A DNA stretch of 64,000 nt from Chamaecrista fasciculata. Its lineage: Eukaryota; Streptophyta; Magnoliopsida; Fabales; Fabaceae. This document shows, in pieces, positions 36,173-47,780 of this stretch. Within the stretch, counting starts at the first letter, position 1, and every line of letters begins with the position of its first letter. The translations under genes and the position numbers were made by a program. The notes beneath the pieces were generated by a model. It saw only the letters and a program-made list of their open reading frames with translations, did no database searches and had not been told where the DNA came from. The stretch is from the NCBI GenBank assembly GCA_003254925.1, contig QANZ01017077.1, positions 52,048 through 116,047 of the forward strand. The letters are read 5' to 3'.

Positions 36173-36708
36173 CTGATATAACAAAGATCCAACAGATAAA
36201 TATTGTAAGATTGAGGAGGGACGATCCTTATCTGAAATGGCAAATCCAAGAAACAAGCAAATCCAAGAAAGAAGACAAATAGAGGGAACATGTTAGATTT
36301 TACCATATATATCCATTTTGCTAGATGACCACCTACGCATGCTATGAAATTTCAAGCAGAAGCCATATAATTTCAACATTAAGTACAAGGCATAGTTGAC
36401 TACCTTCACTTGTTGTCATTGGCTGCTAGCTAGTTTCAACAAATTTATCCATATAGCCTGCAAATTGGGTAATTACTTATATATAGAATAATTGGGTAAT
36501 TACTAATTATGGCATCATCATTAACAAATATAACAAACCCCACTTTGAAAAGCAAAGATAGATAGATAGAGCCATGCATTCAACAGTTTACATTACAGAC
36601 ACTCATCACGAAATATAGTCATAACAAACCATATAGATCCCTTCAGTACACATTTAAAAATTTAAAAAGAGCCAATATTTTAAGGTTACAACACAAACAT
36701 AATTGAAA

Positions 36709-37350
36709 TCAAGCAGGTGGGAAGATGTCATCGTCATGGGGGAAGTTGTTTTCATTCGGCGGGAACTTATCGTCCACCATGGCCTTCAGCCATTTAAGCA
36801 CAGCATCCTTATTCACCGAACGTTGAGCTAGGAACATAGATAATAGTTCTGGGTCCCTGAGCACCTTCGTGCAGTCAATGTAAAAACGAGACCCAGCCTC
36901 CATTCCAGGCAGCTGTAAAAGAAGTGCGAACATTCTTTCATACTGGTTGAGTGATGTGACACCACCGCTGCCCCCACAACTGGGAGAGCCTCCTTGTGTG
37001 AAGTTTTGACAAGTGCGGACAAAGTTATTCATAGAGGCGCTGATCTCAAAAAGTCCATCTGCCACTCGTCTCTTCGACCGTTGCTGCACCAAAGCCTTTC
37101 CGCTTCGTTTGTCGCCAATTTTTCTACTCATAGGTTGTGGAAACCCACGGATTGGTGGGTTTGGTTGCGACGCTGCCGGGGCGGGAGTCGCGACCGGCGG
37201 TGCATTGCCATCTTCTTCATTGCTGGACTGGTTGTCCATCACATTAGCCGGGTTCTGCAACACCTCGTCCATATCTGGGTGGTAGGGAGTGTCACCTGGT
37301 TGGTCGTTCGGAAAACTCAATCTACGATCAACCATGCAAACCCCGATCAA
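36709..37350 (-). pseudogene. C-terminal part of Harbinger Myb/SANT-like accessory protein
   Basis: The frame ends at 36709. It carries a Pro/Asn-rich linker, a basic patch (GDKRSGKALVQQRSKRR), a helix with ISASMNNFVRTCQN, and a C-terminal helical block (LLLQLPGMEAGSRFYIDCTK) of the type found at the end of plant Harbinger ORF1 proteins. The Myb/SANT or MADF DNA-binding part is missing. The upstream gtgagt at 37374-37369 looks like a splice donor, not a start. Beyond 37440 the sequence is gypsy LTR, so the gene is probably 5'-truncated. Confidence 0.6.
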
Positions 37351-37439
37351 AACAAGGATAGGAAAATCACTCACCTGGTTTTAACGGATAAGTTACAACT
37401 CCTTTTTGCTTCCTGTCTACCACGGGTGCTGGAGAATCT

Positions 37440-39029
37440 ATAACAAACATATTCAATCAATCAATAATATACTCATGAGACCGTACAACACTTCTAACTC
37501 GGCTAGGCCGTAAACCCTCCTAACACTCTTACTATTCTACACTTTTACTACTAATCTAATCACCACCTATCCTAAGTTTAAAGTCTCACCTAAAGACTTG
37601 GGTAATTATTTGGGAGCTTTATTAAAGTTAGAAATCCAAACAATCATGAAGAAATTACAATCAAGTTCCAAAATCAAGTCATAAGTCAATTCTCAATAGT
37701 TCGTCACTTTCCTTCTTCTCAAGTAAGACTTGAATATCTCAATCACCACTCTTTAAATTCAAAAATATTGTTTCAAAACCCTTGGTCCTTCCAAACGAGT
37801 CCAATTAGTCCGTCACAACTATCAAAAGTATCCTTTAGGGACCAAAATGCAATTTTAAAGTTTCACCACGAGAGTCAAGTTTCAAAATACATATTTTAAA
37901 TTCAAACCAATGCATTGGAACTTATTAAAATCATCCATTGAACTCATCTAAACTAACAATATCAAGAAAACAAGAAAATTTGATGAAAAACCCCAATTTT
38001 CCTAAATTTTCGTCACCTTTGAACCCTAGATTAAAAACAGTCCAAAAACTCAAGATTAAGTAGTTTTAAAAGCTTCTAGAGGTGCCAAACAAGATATATT
38101 ATCATCGAGGGTCAATTCCAACCAAGAAAATCAAGAAACTAAGAAAAATTTCATGTTTTACAAACAAGTCTATATTTTGGCCGAAAATAGAAGCAAAAAT
38201 GGTAGTGAGGATTTCCATCAACCATGGTATGATCTAAAGGGATGAATACGTCATATATTACTCCCAAACAGCAGGAATTCCATTTATATAGCAGCAAAAT
38301 TTGAACCAAAACCAGAAAAATTGATGGAAGATGGAAAGAGAATGAAAGAGAGCAAACCAAGAAAAGAAGGGGAGGAGGACGGCGGTGGGTCACTGCTGCC
38401 AGCGTACGGCGGTGCTGGAGGTGGCCGGCTGTGGTGGCGCGGCTGTCTGGGCTGGTGGCAACGGTGGACGGTGGTTGGAGTTGAGCGAGTGAGAGAGAAT
38501 GAGTGAGAGGCGAAGAGGAAGAGAAATGATGGAAGAAGAGGTCGCGTGTGTGTTTCTGGGGTCAATTTCAAATTTTAGAAAGTTAAGGTAGTAGAAATGG
38601 AGTTCTGATTCAGAGTTCCTAAGGATAAAATTACAGATTTACCCAAAAGTATTCAATTCCTTTCAAAATAGTCCCTGAAAACCTAGAATTTTAGAAAAAG
38701 AGTTTGTAGGCAAAATTTATATTGTTAGCTTCATTTCAAAGAGTAGATTCCAAATATGTAATTTGTTTTTGAAAAATCTATCTTTAACATATTTCAATTC
38801 TTACTTGAAGGTATTCTATCGCAGTGCCAAAATATAATATCAGATAAAATTTTTAAACTCTATTTGCTCCCAAATTTTTACCACACGTCATACTATATTC
38901 CTACATTCTATAATTCACAATTACTAACTCCAATTAAAAGCAATTTTTAACTAACCCAGAGATCTACTGAAAATCTAGACTCCTAATCTAACTTATCATT
39001 CTACACTATACATAAAATTACGAGTTCTC
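37440..39029 (-). mobile_element. Tekay-like Ty3/gypsy LTR (partial)
   Basis: On the minus strand the LTR starts tgtgagaactcg at 39029, right after a G-rich polypurine tract (39030-39049). It runs past a TATA box (ctatataaatgg, near 38290) and a transcribed GC-rich block (38380-38480). Parts are homologous to the LTR at 50773-53255. Its far end is lost where Harbinger sequence begins. Confidence 0.6.
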
Positions 39030-39049
39030 ACAGTCTCCCCCCCCCCCCC

Positions 39050-39301
39050 NNNNNNNNNNNNNNNNNNNNNNNNNNNNNNNNNNNNNNNNNNNNNNNNNNN
39101 NNNNNNNNNNNNNNNNNNNNNNNNNNNNNNNNNNNNNNNNNNNNNNNNNNNNNNNNNNNNNNNNNNNNNNNNNNNNNNNNNNNNNNNNNNNNNNNNNNNN
39201 NNNNNNNNNNNNNNNNNNNNNNNNNNNNNNNNNNNNNNNNNNNNNNNNNNNNNNNNNNNNNNNNNNNNNNNNNNNNNNNNNNNNNNNNNNNNNNNNNNNN
39301 N
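39050..39301. other. Assembly gap of 252 N
   Basis: The gap starts inside a homopolymer of C. By comparison with 43522-43740 it should contain the 3' end of gypsy pol. Confidence 1.
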
Positions 39302-39319
39302 CAATGTACCTCAAGCTTA

Positions 39320-40476
39320 GGGCCTGTTTGGGGACACCTGGATTATAATTCAATCTCATTCAATCTTAATCTCATCCTAGGATTGGATGAACAGTACTGG
39401 ATTAGTATTTATTAGCATCATCATCTCATCTCATCTCATCCACATCATCATTCCATCCACAATATCATCCAATTTTCTCTTACATTTACTCATCTACCCC
39501 TATTCATATACCTATATTTACCTACACTTTAATAAATTAATAAAATATGCGGAAGGGCAATTTGGGGATTTCCTGGGTTTCGGTGGCATTTTTGTAATTT
39601 TAGTTCCCTGGCTTCTGGTTATGTTGGGGTTTTCTTCTCTCCTCCGTATTCTCGTCGATGCCGTGTCGCTCCCTCGTCGCTGCCGTCTGGCTTCGTCGTC
39701 GCTGTCGTCTCGTTATCGTCGTCTCGTTGTCGTTGTCGTTGTCGTTCTCGTCCTATTGTTCTCTTTCTCGTCGTCTCGCTTAACATTCTAGGGAAGACGA
39801 TCTCCGGAATCAACACGACGGCGACTTCTACGGTGCGTCCATTTTCCCCTCTGTTTTATCTTTAAGTTCTAAAGGAAGGACCTTTCTGGAGTTGATTTGA
39901 GCAAATAGGGTTCTGTTTGATAGATGGGTTTGATAGGGTTCTGGATTTGATTTGAGCAAATAGGGCACAGACTAATCACAATACCATTCCCATCATATTT
40001 CCCGAGTCTGAGAAGATCCATCACCTATTGACAACTGAGAAGATCCATCACCTATTGGTCTTAGTTTGGTCTGACAAAATAAAACAAAAAGTGTGAGTTC
40101 TTTGTTCTTGTAGTTTTCTGAGTGGATTGTGGATGTAGAAGGTTAGCAAATAGCATCGGGTTAACCGCTTTTATTTTTCTCTTCTTCCTTTTGCTTTTAA
40201 TATATCTACAATTATTTGTCCTGCTTCACCAATGTAGGCAACATTATATTTGGTATGTACTTGGAGATTATTTGTTTCTGGAAATTGTACTGACTGGTCA
40301 TTAACTAACCATTTTGTCAAATTCATAGGCCTTTTTCTTCCTGCTGTTGTGAGGCCCATTGTCGATTCTTATCAAGGATCAAAGCAACCCCCTCAACCAG
40401 CTTTAAGCAATGTGAGTGTTGTATTTGGTGCTACTAATGAAAAATATTTGCTACCAAATTGCTTTAAAAAAAAACT
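39320..40476 (+). mobile_element. Left end of a PIF/Harbinger-like element
   Basis: The terminus gggcctgtttggggacacc is preceded by TTA (39317-39319), the 3-bp target typical of PIF/Harbinger. The uninterrupted site caagcttagctttc exists at 43731-43744. A TC/GTCG-rich low-complexity stretch (39640-39785) follows. No transposase is seen and the right end is not found before the single N at 40477. Confidence 0.55.
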
Positions 40477-40477
40477 N

Positions 40478-40731
40478 AAAAACCTTATTTTTTTTGTCCT
40501 TGTGCTATGGTTCAGTGGCAACCTAACATCCATTTGTGGCGGTATTGGTTGTCACTAAAACTGTATCTTTTGTGGCGAGCACAAAAGTCGCCACTAATAC
40601 TTTCAGTGACAGCACTTCTTGCGGCGACTTGTTGACGACTCTAAGGTTGCCACTAAAACATTTTTTGTGGCGCGAATCAGGCTTTTAGTGGCGACTTGTG
40701 GTTGCCACTAAAACGTGTTTTTTTTGTAGTG
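40478..40731 (-). mobile_element. Terminal part of a CACTA (En/Spm) element
   Basis: Read on the minus strand the sequence starts CACTACAAAAAAAACACG, the CACTA terminus, followed by at least four subterminal copies of gtcgccactaaaa-like motifs in both orientations. These subterminal repeats bind the transposase in this superfamily. The other end is absent; the left side is cut by the N at 40477. Confidence 0.8.
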
Positions 40732-40828
40732 TAAGGAGCCAGCCGACCCATCTTTTCTTTGTGGTTGTTCTTTGTTTGTGGTGTTTCAATGTTCTTGAGC
40801 CTTCTACTAAACTTCCTTTGATCCAAAC

Positions 40829-43040
40829 TGTTGGGAAATCACAGAGGGAGCGCAGCGGAAGGAAAAATTAAAAAAAAAACTCGATTAAATATGCTAACTC
40901 TGTGATTCCTTCCAGGATCCACTAATTATGTTTATACCAGGAAAGTAAAGATGTTTACCTATATTTCAATCGGTGACTTATCGTGTTTGCGAATTTGAGA
41001 AGTCCACTCCGAGTGTCCTTCCTCTACCGGTGATCCACACGAGCAGTTTGGCAGATGCCTAGGTGCTAGCCTCCTTCACTTCTTCCCAAGTGAATACGGG
41101 AACTCTATCTATGATTCTTGAATAATCAAGAACTGTTCTTGATCCTCAAGATTGATTGGGATGTACTAATAATATCAGGTGCAGGTCTAACTCTCTTTCT
41201 TCAAGAAAATCGACTCACTCTCACAATATTAGGACTTGGCGAATTTTTACTCTCAATGGGGCACTAGGCGAATTCTCAGTCTCACCAAGAATTGATGTGT
41301 GTTGTTGTATCTTGTGTTAGGCGCCTAGGCCCCTATTTATAGTCTTCTCATTCCTAATCTTAGGGAATCCTAATCCAATTAGTAAATCCTTAAGATATTG
41401 AATATCTTAAAATATCTCAATATATCTTTTGATTTATAATATCTAACTTAATATTATAATTCAAAATTCAATAGGTGGCAATTTAAATTTGAGACTCAAA
41501 ATCAAATCTTGAGATCAAATCTTCATTGCTCAAATCCTATTGGTTGGAATGAGTCATGAGGAATTGATTTCATAATTTAAAATATTACTTTGATATTATA
41601 TATTATAAAATCGAATTTGCACATATCTTTAAACTTAAAGTGCAAGATCAAATCTTGCACTCCAAGTAACAAGATAGGTGCCATCCTCATGGAGTCTTGG
41701 AGGAATTCTATAACAACCCAACTTCTTAGGTAGTTATAACTAACTTTGTTAATTCCTAACAATATTGAATTAAAATATTACTTTAATATCTTTAATTCAA
41801 ATCCTATATCTTTTCAAAAAGATATGTATTTGAATTCAAAATTCAAACCTTGTCATCTTTATTTAATTAATAAAACATTTTCATTAATTAAAATATGACT
41901 AAAAGAGGCGCCACCCTCATGCCTTGTTTACCCTATATTAGTGAATTTAATAAATCAATAATTCCCTAACTTTTAGGAAACTTATTTAATTTATTATTCC
42001 ATAATATTTTTAACAAGAATTTAATTGTAAACTATTTAACAATTAATATATTTAAATTTGTCCAACAAATTTAAATACCACAATCATAGATATTTATTTA
42101 AGACAAGATTTAATGTCCTAAGACATTCAACTATGTCTTAAATTGTGTCACCAAAGTGACTCACGAATCAACCCTAATTCGTGTCTCAAAATAGCATCTT
42201 GATCCTACTCATGTGTGACCCAGCAGGCCTCACGTGAAGTTGGCAGCAAGTCATCTTATGACTCACAAGTTGTGAGCGGACTCTAGCAAGCCATCACGAC
42301 TACCCAAAACACGCGAGTTATCGCTTTAATGTTTTAACGACTTAACCTAAATACCACCTTGTCATAATTCCTATTGTCTCACGATATTTTGGTCATGGAT
42401 TAGGCACGGGAATGTCATCCATAATCCAAACCATAACTTTCTCGATTTCCTGAGTTAGTCTCAATTCCCAGCGTGGCCACGCATTTCTTGGACAGACTCA
42501 TCGAGGGCGCCAGTTAAATATCTCTCATCTTAATGAGGGACAAAATCCCATCTTGGTCAACCACATTCCTTTGCACGGTAATCAACCAAACCCGTACCTA
42601 GCCTGTATGGCTACCCTGCTACGGGTAACGTTGGACTAGGCCAAAGTTTGACAACTACAATGCCGGAATAGTCAAGACCTCAGGTCTAAGGCTATCGTGA
42701 CAGGTGTACAGGAGAGGCTAGCTTATGACTAAACCCATGCAGGACTCTCCGGGTCGGTCCAGCAACTTGTAACCCTTACATGATTGCACCATGACTCTCG
42801 AGAAGCATCTAGTGCATGTATCTCTATACACCGAGGTCATGCTGGTCTTGGTTCATTTACGTTCCCACGTGAATGATTGACCAGGGACAGTTTTAGATTA
42901 ATTATCATATAATTAATCAAGGACGCTATCATAGTAAACATGCTAATAATATGATAACAACATAATTTATCTCCATAAATTAATCAATATGTTCAAAACA
43001 TATACATAAAATGATTGGCCCTAGGGCACAATCTCCAACA
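40829..43040 (-). mobile_element. Copia-type solo LTR, 2.2 kb, with 5-bp target duplication
   Basis: The element runs from tgttgggaaatc to aatctccaaca and is flanked by caaac on both sides (40824-40828 and 43041-43045). Orientation is minus, because the same family has its primer-binding site next to the tgttgggaaa end at 26230. A minus-strand TATA box (ctataaataggggcc, about 41342-41329) marks the LTR promoter. There is no internal region, so it arose by LTR-LTR recombination. Confidence 0.88.
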
Positions 43041-43045
43041 CAAAC

Positions 43046-43434
43046 TACAATTGGTTGCTTCTGAGAAAGCTTTGACATCCTTAAATTTTGGTGTTTTTAC
43101 CTCTGTTTTTTCTGGGTCTCTCTCTCTCTATATATATATATACACATATATAGATATATATTGACAGAAGGCTCATCAATTATTTACTACTAAAAACTTA
43201 CTGCACCTAATAATGTCTCTTGGTGAAGAAAACGAAGACCTTCCTGATTTTGATTACCATTGTTCACAGAAATCAGATTATCCAATTATGTAATCTTAAG
43301 TCTTGACATTGCTCCTATCTGTTGTTTGTGACATATGAAGTCATAATTGACATAAATTTTGATGTGAATATGTGATTCCAAATTGTTAGTTTACTCACAA
43401 ATTTCCTATGTGAAGCTTCCTTTGAAATCTAGAC
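43046..43434. other. Undetermined DNA between solo LTR and gypsy remnant
   Basis: A (CT)n/(TA)n microsatellite lies at 43115-43160. A short acidic frame at 43212-43292 could be a stray exon of a host gene, but I cannot name one. Confidence 0.3.
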
Positions 43435-43840
43435 TCCTAATCCAGAGATCTACTGAAAATCTAGACTCCTAATCTAACTTATCATTCTACACTATAAATA
43501 AAATTACGAGTTCTCAAAGTCTCCCCCCTTAAGAAATTTGGCCCTCTGAATTTTACTAAAATTCACCTTGATCTTTGAATAGATACGGGCACTTCTCCTT
43601 CATCTCCACTTCTACCTCACATTTGGCTTCTTCTATCGAATGATTCCTCCACAACACTTTCCCTAGTTGGTAACGCCATTCTATAAGCAACATTCCCGAC
43701 TCAACTTACAACTTCAAAAGGGCCAATGTACCTCAAGCTTAGCTTTCTTTTCTTACCAAACCTCATCACTCCCTTCATTGAGGAAATCTCCAAGAACACT
43801 TGGTCTTCCACAGTGAACTCCAACTTTCTCACCTTCCATT
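43435..43840 (-). pseudogene. 3' end of Tekay-like gypsy pol with polypurine tract and LTR start
   Basis: The minus strand reads FTVEDQVFLEISSMKGVMRF and RYIGPFEVV (integrase C-terminus of chromovirus-like gypsy), then WRNHS and a VEMKEKCPYLF-like tail in shifted frames. A polypurine tract (aaggggggaga, 43532-43522) and an LTR start follow. It holds stops and frameshifts. The same junction recurs at 38950-39319. Confidence 0.8.
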
Positions 43841-44740
43841 TTGGGTTGTCAGCAAACTCATAAGTGAATTTGATGGCTAGATATCGTGAGTTGACGTGGC
43901 TATTGTCAAAAGTTCTTCCACATGTGCAAGTTGGGTGGAAGGTCTTAATCTGTACTGTATTTGAGTGGTTCATTGCTACATAAATTCTCCACCCACAATT
44001 CTCATGATTCTTGTAGCAGGCTGAGAGTTTGTCAGACTTGTTTCTCTTTGATTTGAAGTCCACACCCTCCCTGACACAATACTCTATTAATGTCTTCTGG
44101 AAAAACAATTGCATTCTTGAACTCTATTCCCACCTCTAGTCTTGGATTTTCCATGTCCACCTCCTCATTAAACTCTGGCCACTTCACTCTTTCATCTTTA
44201 TCTAAGAATTGTGGACTTCCACTTGTTATTCCCAATTTCTGCTTCATTAAACTCAATGAAGTTTACTGCATCATGGTTCTCTTAAAATTCAAGAGGAAGA
44301 TCTATATTATCAACCACATCTTGTCTTTGTTCACTTGCATTTAAAGCAACCTCTCCTTCATTAACTTTTGCACCCCTTATTGAAGCAAAAATTTCTTCGT
44401 CATCTGAACCTTCAATGTTTTGCTTCAAATAATCTATGTGCTCATCTTCCTCGTCATCATCTAGATTTAAAGCATCATCGGATTCTACATCTTCTACATC
44501 TCCATCTACTTCTTCAACACCCTTGTCTTCAACGTGCCTATCTTCAACACCCTTGTCTGATATAAGTGTATATTCTTTTTCTACATCTATTTTTTCTTCA
44601 AGAGCCTTGTCTTCTTCTACAGGTGTATCAACATGTACAACCAGATCTAGGCAGCCACACTTATAATGAACATCTACCCAACGTATGACGTCAGCATCCT
44701 CTTCTAACTTATAAAACCTTGAATTTGGATCTCCCACCAG
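43841..44740 (-). pseudogene. Mutator-like transposase, N-terminal fragment
   Basis: From about 44740 down there is an acidic segment rich in Glu and Asp. It is followed by VGIEFKNA and, after a frameshift, LSACYKNHENCGWRIYVA, TFHPTCTCGR and NSRYLAIKF. This is the MuDR-type DNA-binding domain with its Cys pattern. The frame ends at DNPKW where gypsy pol (VRKLEFTVEDQ) starts without a stop. The DDE core, SWIM zinc finger and 3' end are missing. Confidence 0.8.
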
Positions 44741-45796
44741 GTGTTAAACCATACATTTGACTGTCTTTATGGTAACCAAGATCTTTCCACTATGCTTCCA
44801 AATTAATAAAACATGTAATCTTGGTCATAGTTTTGGAGTCGTGTTTTAAAGCCCCTTCATAATGTGTATGCATTGAATTCCCTACTTGTTTAATAGCCCC
44901 ACCATGCTTTAATCTAAAGTTGAAGTGGGTCAAAGGAATCTTTGAAAAAGTGACACAGGATCACATCATTTATTGATATTTTATTTCCATAATGTAAAGA
45001 TAACAAACAAAATGACATCTTCCTAACACTAGCAAAACAAAATGTAACTAAACAAATAACATAAATGGGACAAACAGAAACCAATAGAAGCAATGTCTTC
45101 TTTAACGACATACATAGGCCCACACTTTAATCCACTCACCATAAACAAAACAAACAACAACCAACTCTTTGGTAGTCACAATAGACAAAATAAGATAAAT
45201 GGGACATAACCACATGTTCTTTGTTGAGAGAACAATATTAAAGTAACCATATTAAAATAAGAGAAAACAATATTAAAATGACAAACAGACACTACAAACA
45301 CGGAAAAATAAGAGACAAAAATTTCAGAGAAAACCGGCCGACAATATTAAAATTGAGAAATACACCTTTTCGTTGATAAATCCAAGCACAAACAATATTA
45401 AACCAGCCAAAAATATCAGCCAATCTACCAGTTCATTGAGAAATCCAAGTACAAACACTGAATCTTGCAATTGTCGTCTTATCTGACTTCAAATTTCCTT
45501 TTGCATCAATATCACCTTCGACTACGCCATACCTGTCACAGCACGTTTCTTAGTACTTCAAGGTTTGGAGGAAACGATTTGAGGAAGGTTCAGATCATTC
45601 CTTGCACTCTTTGGGATTTAGGGTTTTGGTGTTCAACGAAGACGAAGCTATAGTTGAGAGAGAAATTTGATTCGTGTTTTTCTCAAAAGGCTGTGTTCGA
45701 TCTTTCATTTTGCTTAGAGTTGGAGTAAATCGAGTTTAAGTATTGCACATGAGATGCATATGCAAAATTCCATTTAAATTTGACAAAAAAATTGTT
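44741..45796 (-). other. 5' region of the Mutator-like element
   Basis: The minus strand shows a decayed first part of the transposase (near 45000-44750) and a likely leader near 45660-45480 with an aaaccctaaat motif. Several stops interrupt any long frame. Confidence 0.45.
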
Positions 45797-45912
45797 CAGG
45801 GTACCAATGTGTTAACAGTCAAAACTTAAGGTACCAAAGTGTCATGTTTTAAACCACAGGGTATCAAAGTGAAATGGGATCAAACCATAGAGTACTAAAG
45901 TGTAATTTACCC
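45797..45912 (-). mobile_element. Terminal inverted repeat of the Mutator-like element
   Basis: Read on the minus strand it begins gggtaaattacactttagta and repeats actttg(a/g)taccctgtgg blocks, the same family as 21817-21960. It lies 1.1 kb upstream of the transposase fragment and points the same way, so it is probably that element's 5' end. The 45913 flank is the paralogous segment described at 46.0 and 50.3 kb. Confidence 0.7.
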
Positions 45913-46099
45913 AATTTTAATGTGAAAAATAATTAAGTAAATTAATATATTTTTATAATATTATATATTATGTTATATATTATAGAGTAAGGTATTAACT
46001 ATATGAATATTATATATCACAAATTCATACTAAATCATTTACCATATTAAAAATTATATAAAAATAAGCATAATATATACATATATACACTTAATCATT

Positions 46100-47007
46100 T
46101 AGGGCTGTCAAAACGGTCCTAGGCTCGTGGGCCAAGCCCAGCTCGCCTGCTAAATGGGCGGTCCTGAACTTGGAAATGTGAGCCTGTTTAAATGCGGGCC
46201 TAAATGGGCTGACCCATATAGCCCGCCTAAAAGGGTACGGTGCAGGCTGCCCGCGGGCCAGCTTGCATTTTTTTTAAGAAAAAAAACTGGACTCGATACT
46301 TTATACTTATCATAGTATTTTTTATTGGGTGGTGGCCCAATAAGCCAATTAAACTATGCAATAAAAAAAAAGACTATTGAAGCATCAGTATCATTCACGC
46401 ATTCATCCTCACTTCCTCTTCACTTCACATTTTTATTTCTTCTCTTCTTGTCGTCACTTGCCCTAGGTTTCTTTCCTCTTCATTCAATCATCGCACATCA
46501 GGAAACCCATGTTGCTAGTCTTTGTTCCTCGTCATCGCACATCTGGAAAGAAATTATAGGTGAAAGAAATTAACTTCTTGGCTTCGTGTTCGTTTATTTT
46601 TCTAGTAAAGATTTATAGGCAAAAGAAATTAACTTCTCCCATTCATTCATTCATTCAGCCACATTTTGAGGAAATATCTCTGCTTTGAACTTTGACAGCT
46701 TCAGCTTTGTTTTTTTCCCCTATTTTGTCTCTTTTCCATGAGAAAAAAAAACAATAAAAAAAATCTGCCGGCGCCGATTCTTCTTCTCACTGACCGATGA
46801 TCTCATGCTTTTGCCTTCAAGTCTATGATTAGCATATTAAAAAAAAACTAAAAGCCCGTGGGCCAGCCCATTTAACCCGCGAGCATTAACAGGGTGGTCC
46901 TGGGCATGGCATTTGAAACCCATTGATAAACGGGTTGGCCCTCCATAGCTTTCTAATAGAAGGGCCCATCGTGGGCTTCGGCAAGCCAGCCCATTTTGAC
47001 AGCCCTA
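46100..47007. mobile_element. Non-autonomous hAT element with 8-bp target duplication
   Basis: The element begins tagggctgtcaaaacgg and ends ccattttgacagcccta. It is flanked by exact 8-bp copies of taatcatt (46092-46099 and 47008-47015). Both arms are rich in gggcc/ggccc and are imperfect inversions. Length is 908 bp and no transposase is present. The corresponding unfilled site exists at about 50552. Confidence 0.9.
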
Positions 47008-47474
47008 TAATCATTTTAAAAGAAAAGTGAATATTTTTTTGGATGATATTGACATAATGTAAAAAGAATATAAAAATATGTTGATCGGGTCGAGTTGGGT
47101 AGGGTCTAATTGCATAACCGATCGAGTTAAATTTTTTTTTTTCATTTTTGTGAAGATGCAATATGAATGAAGTCGTTCAAGAAACCTGATCCAATTAAAT
47201 CCTAAAATTTGAACAAGTTTGGTTGGGTTGGGCCCAATTTTGTTGACCCCTAAAGTATAGTCCTTAATGTAACAGAGAAATTATCTTTTTTATTAAATCT
47301 AAGATGTGTCTATTCTATAAAAAACAAAAATAGTCTGTCAAGTTTTTGTAATTACTTTAATTCAATTATCTATTTTTTACTTTTAAGAAAAAAAAGAGTT
47401 TTGCATATTTCATTTATTACTTTTATAATAATTGTGAGTTTTGTTATCAAATTCTATTTCCTTATTCTTTAATG

Positions 47475-47780
47475 GTCAAAGGGTTATTTTGGTCCTAAAC
47501 GTATGCCCTAATGTTCATTTTGCTCTATTATGTTTCAAAGTGTTCAAATTGATCCTAAATGTTAGCAAACTGATTCACTTTTGTCCTAAATATTGGTAAA
47601 ATGTTTCATTTTGGTCACAAACTATTGATTTTTTTTTCATATTTCTCTCGTCTCTCATTTCAAGTTCAAAGCACTTGTTAAAAAGAACTCATAGCTCTAA
47701 ATTGGTCGCATTCGAATTTGAAGTGAGAGAGATATGATCAATTTTACTTGTTTGACCATGAAATGATAAAGTTTCAGTGG
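47475..47780. mobile_element. Left half of a foldback MITE
   Basis: The blocks ttattttggtcctaaacgta, tttcaaagtgttcaaattga and catatttctctcgtctctca match 3154-3460 closely. The right half is absent. Confidence 0.5.

Noticed and set aside
36709-37374. Start of the Harbinger accessory protein at 37374
   Set aside because: The first codon is GTG within gtgagt, which looks like a splice donor on the same strand. The coding part is more safely placed below about 37350.
43212-43292. Acidic peptide frame (MSLGEENEDLPDFDY) as a captured exon
   Set aside because: It ends at a stop after 26 codons and I could not tie it to a family with any confidence.
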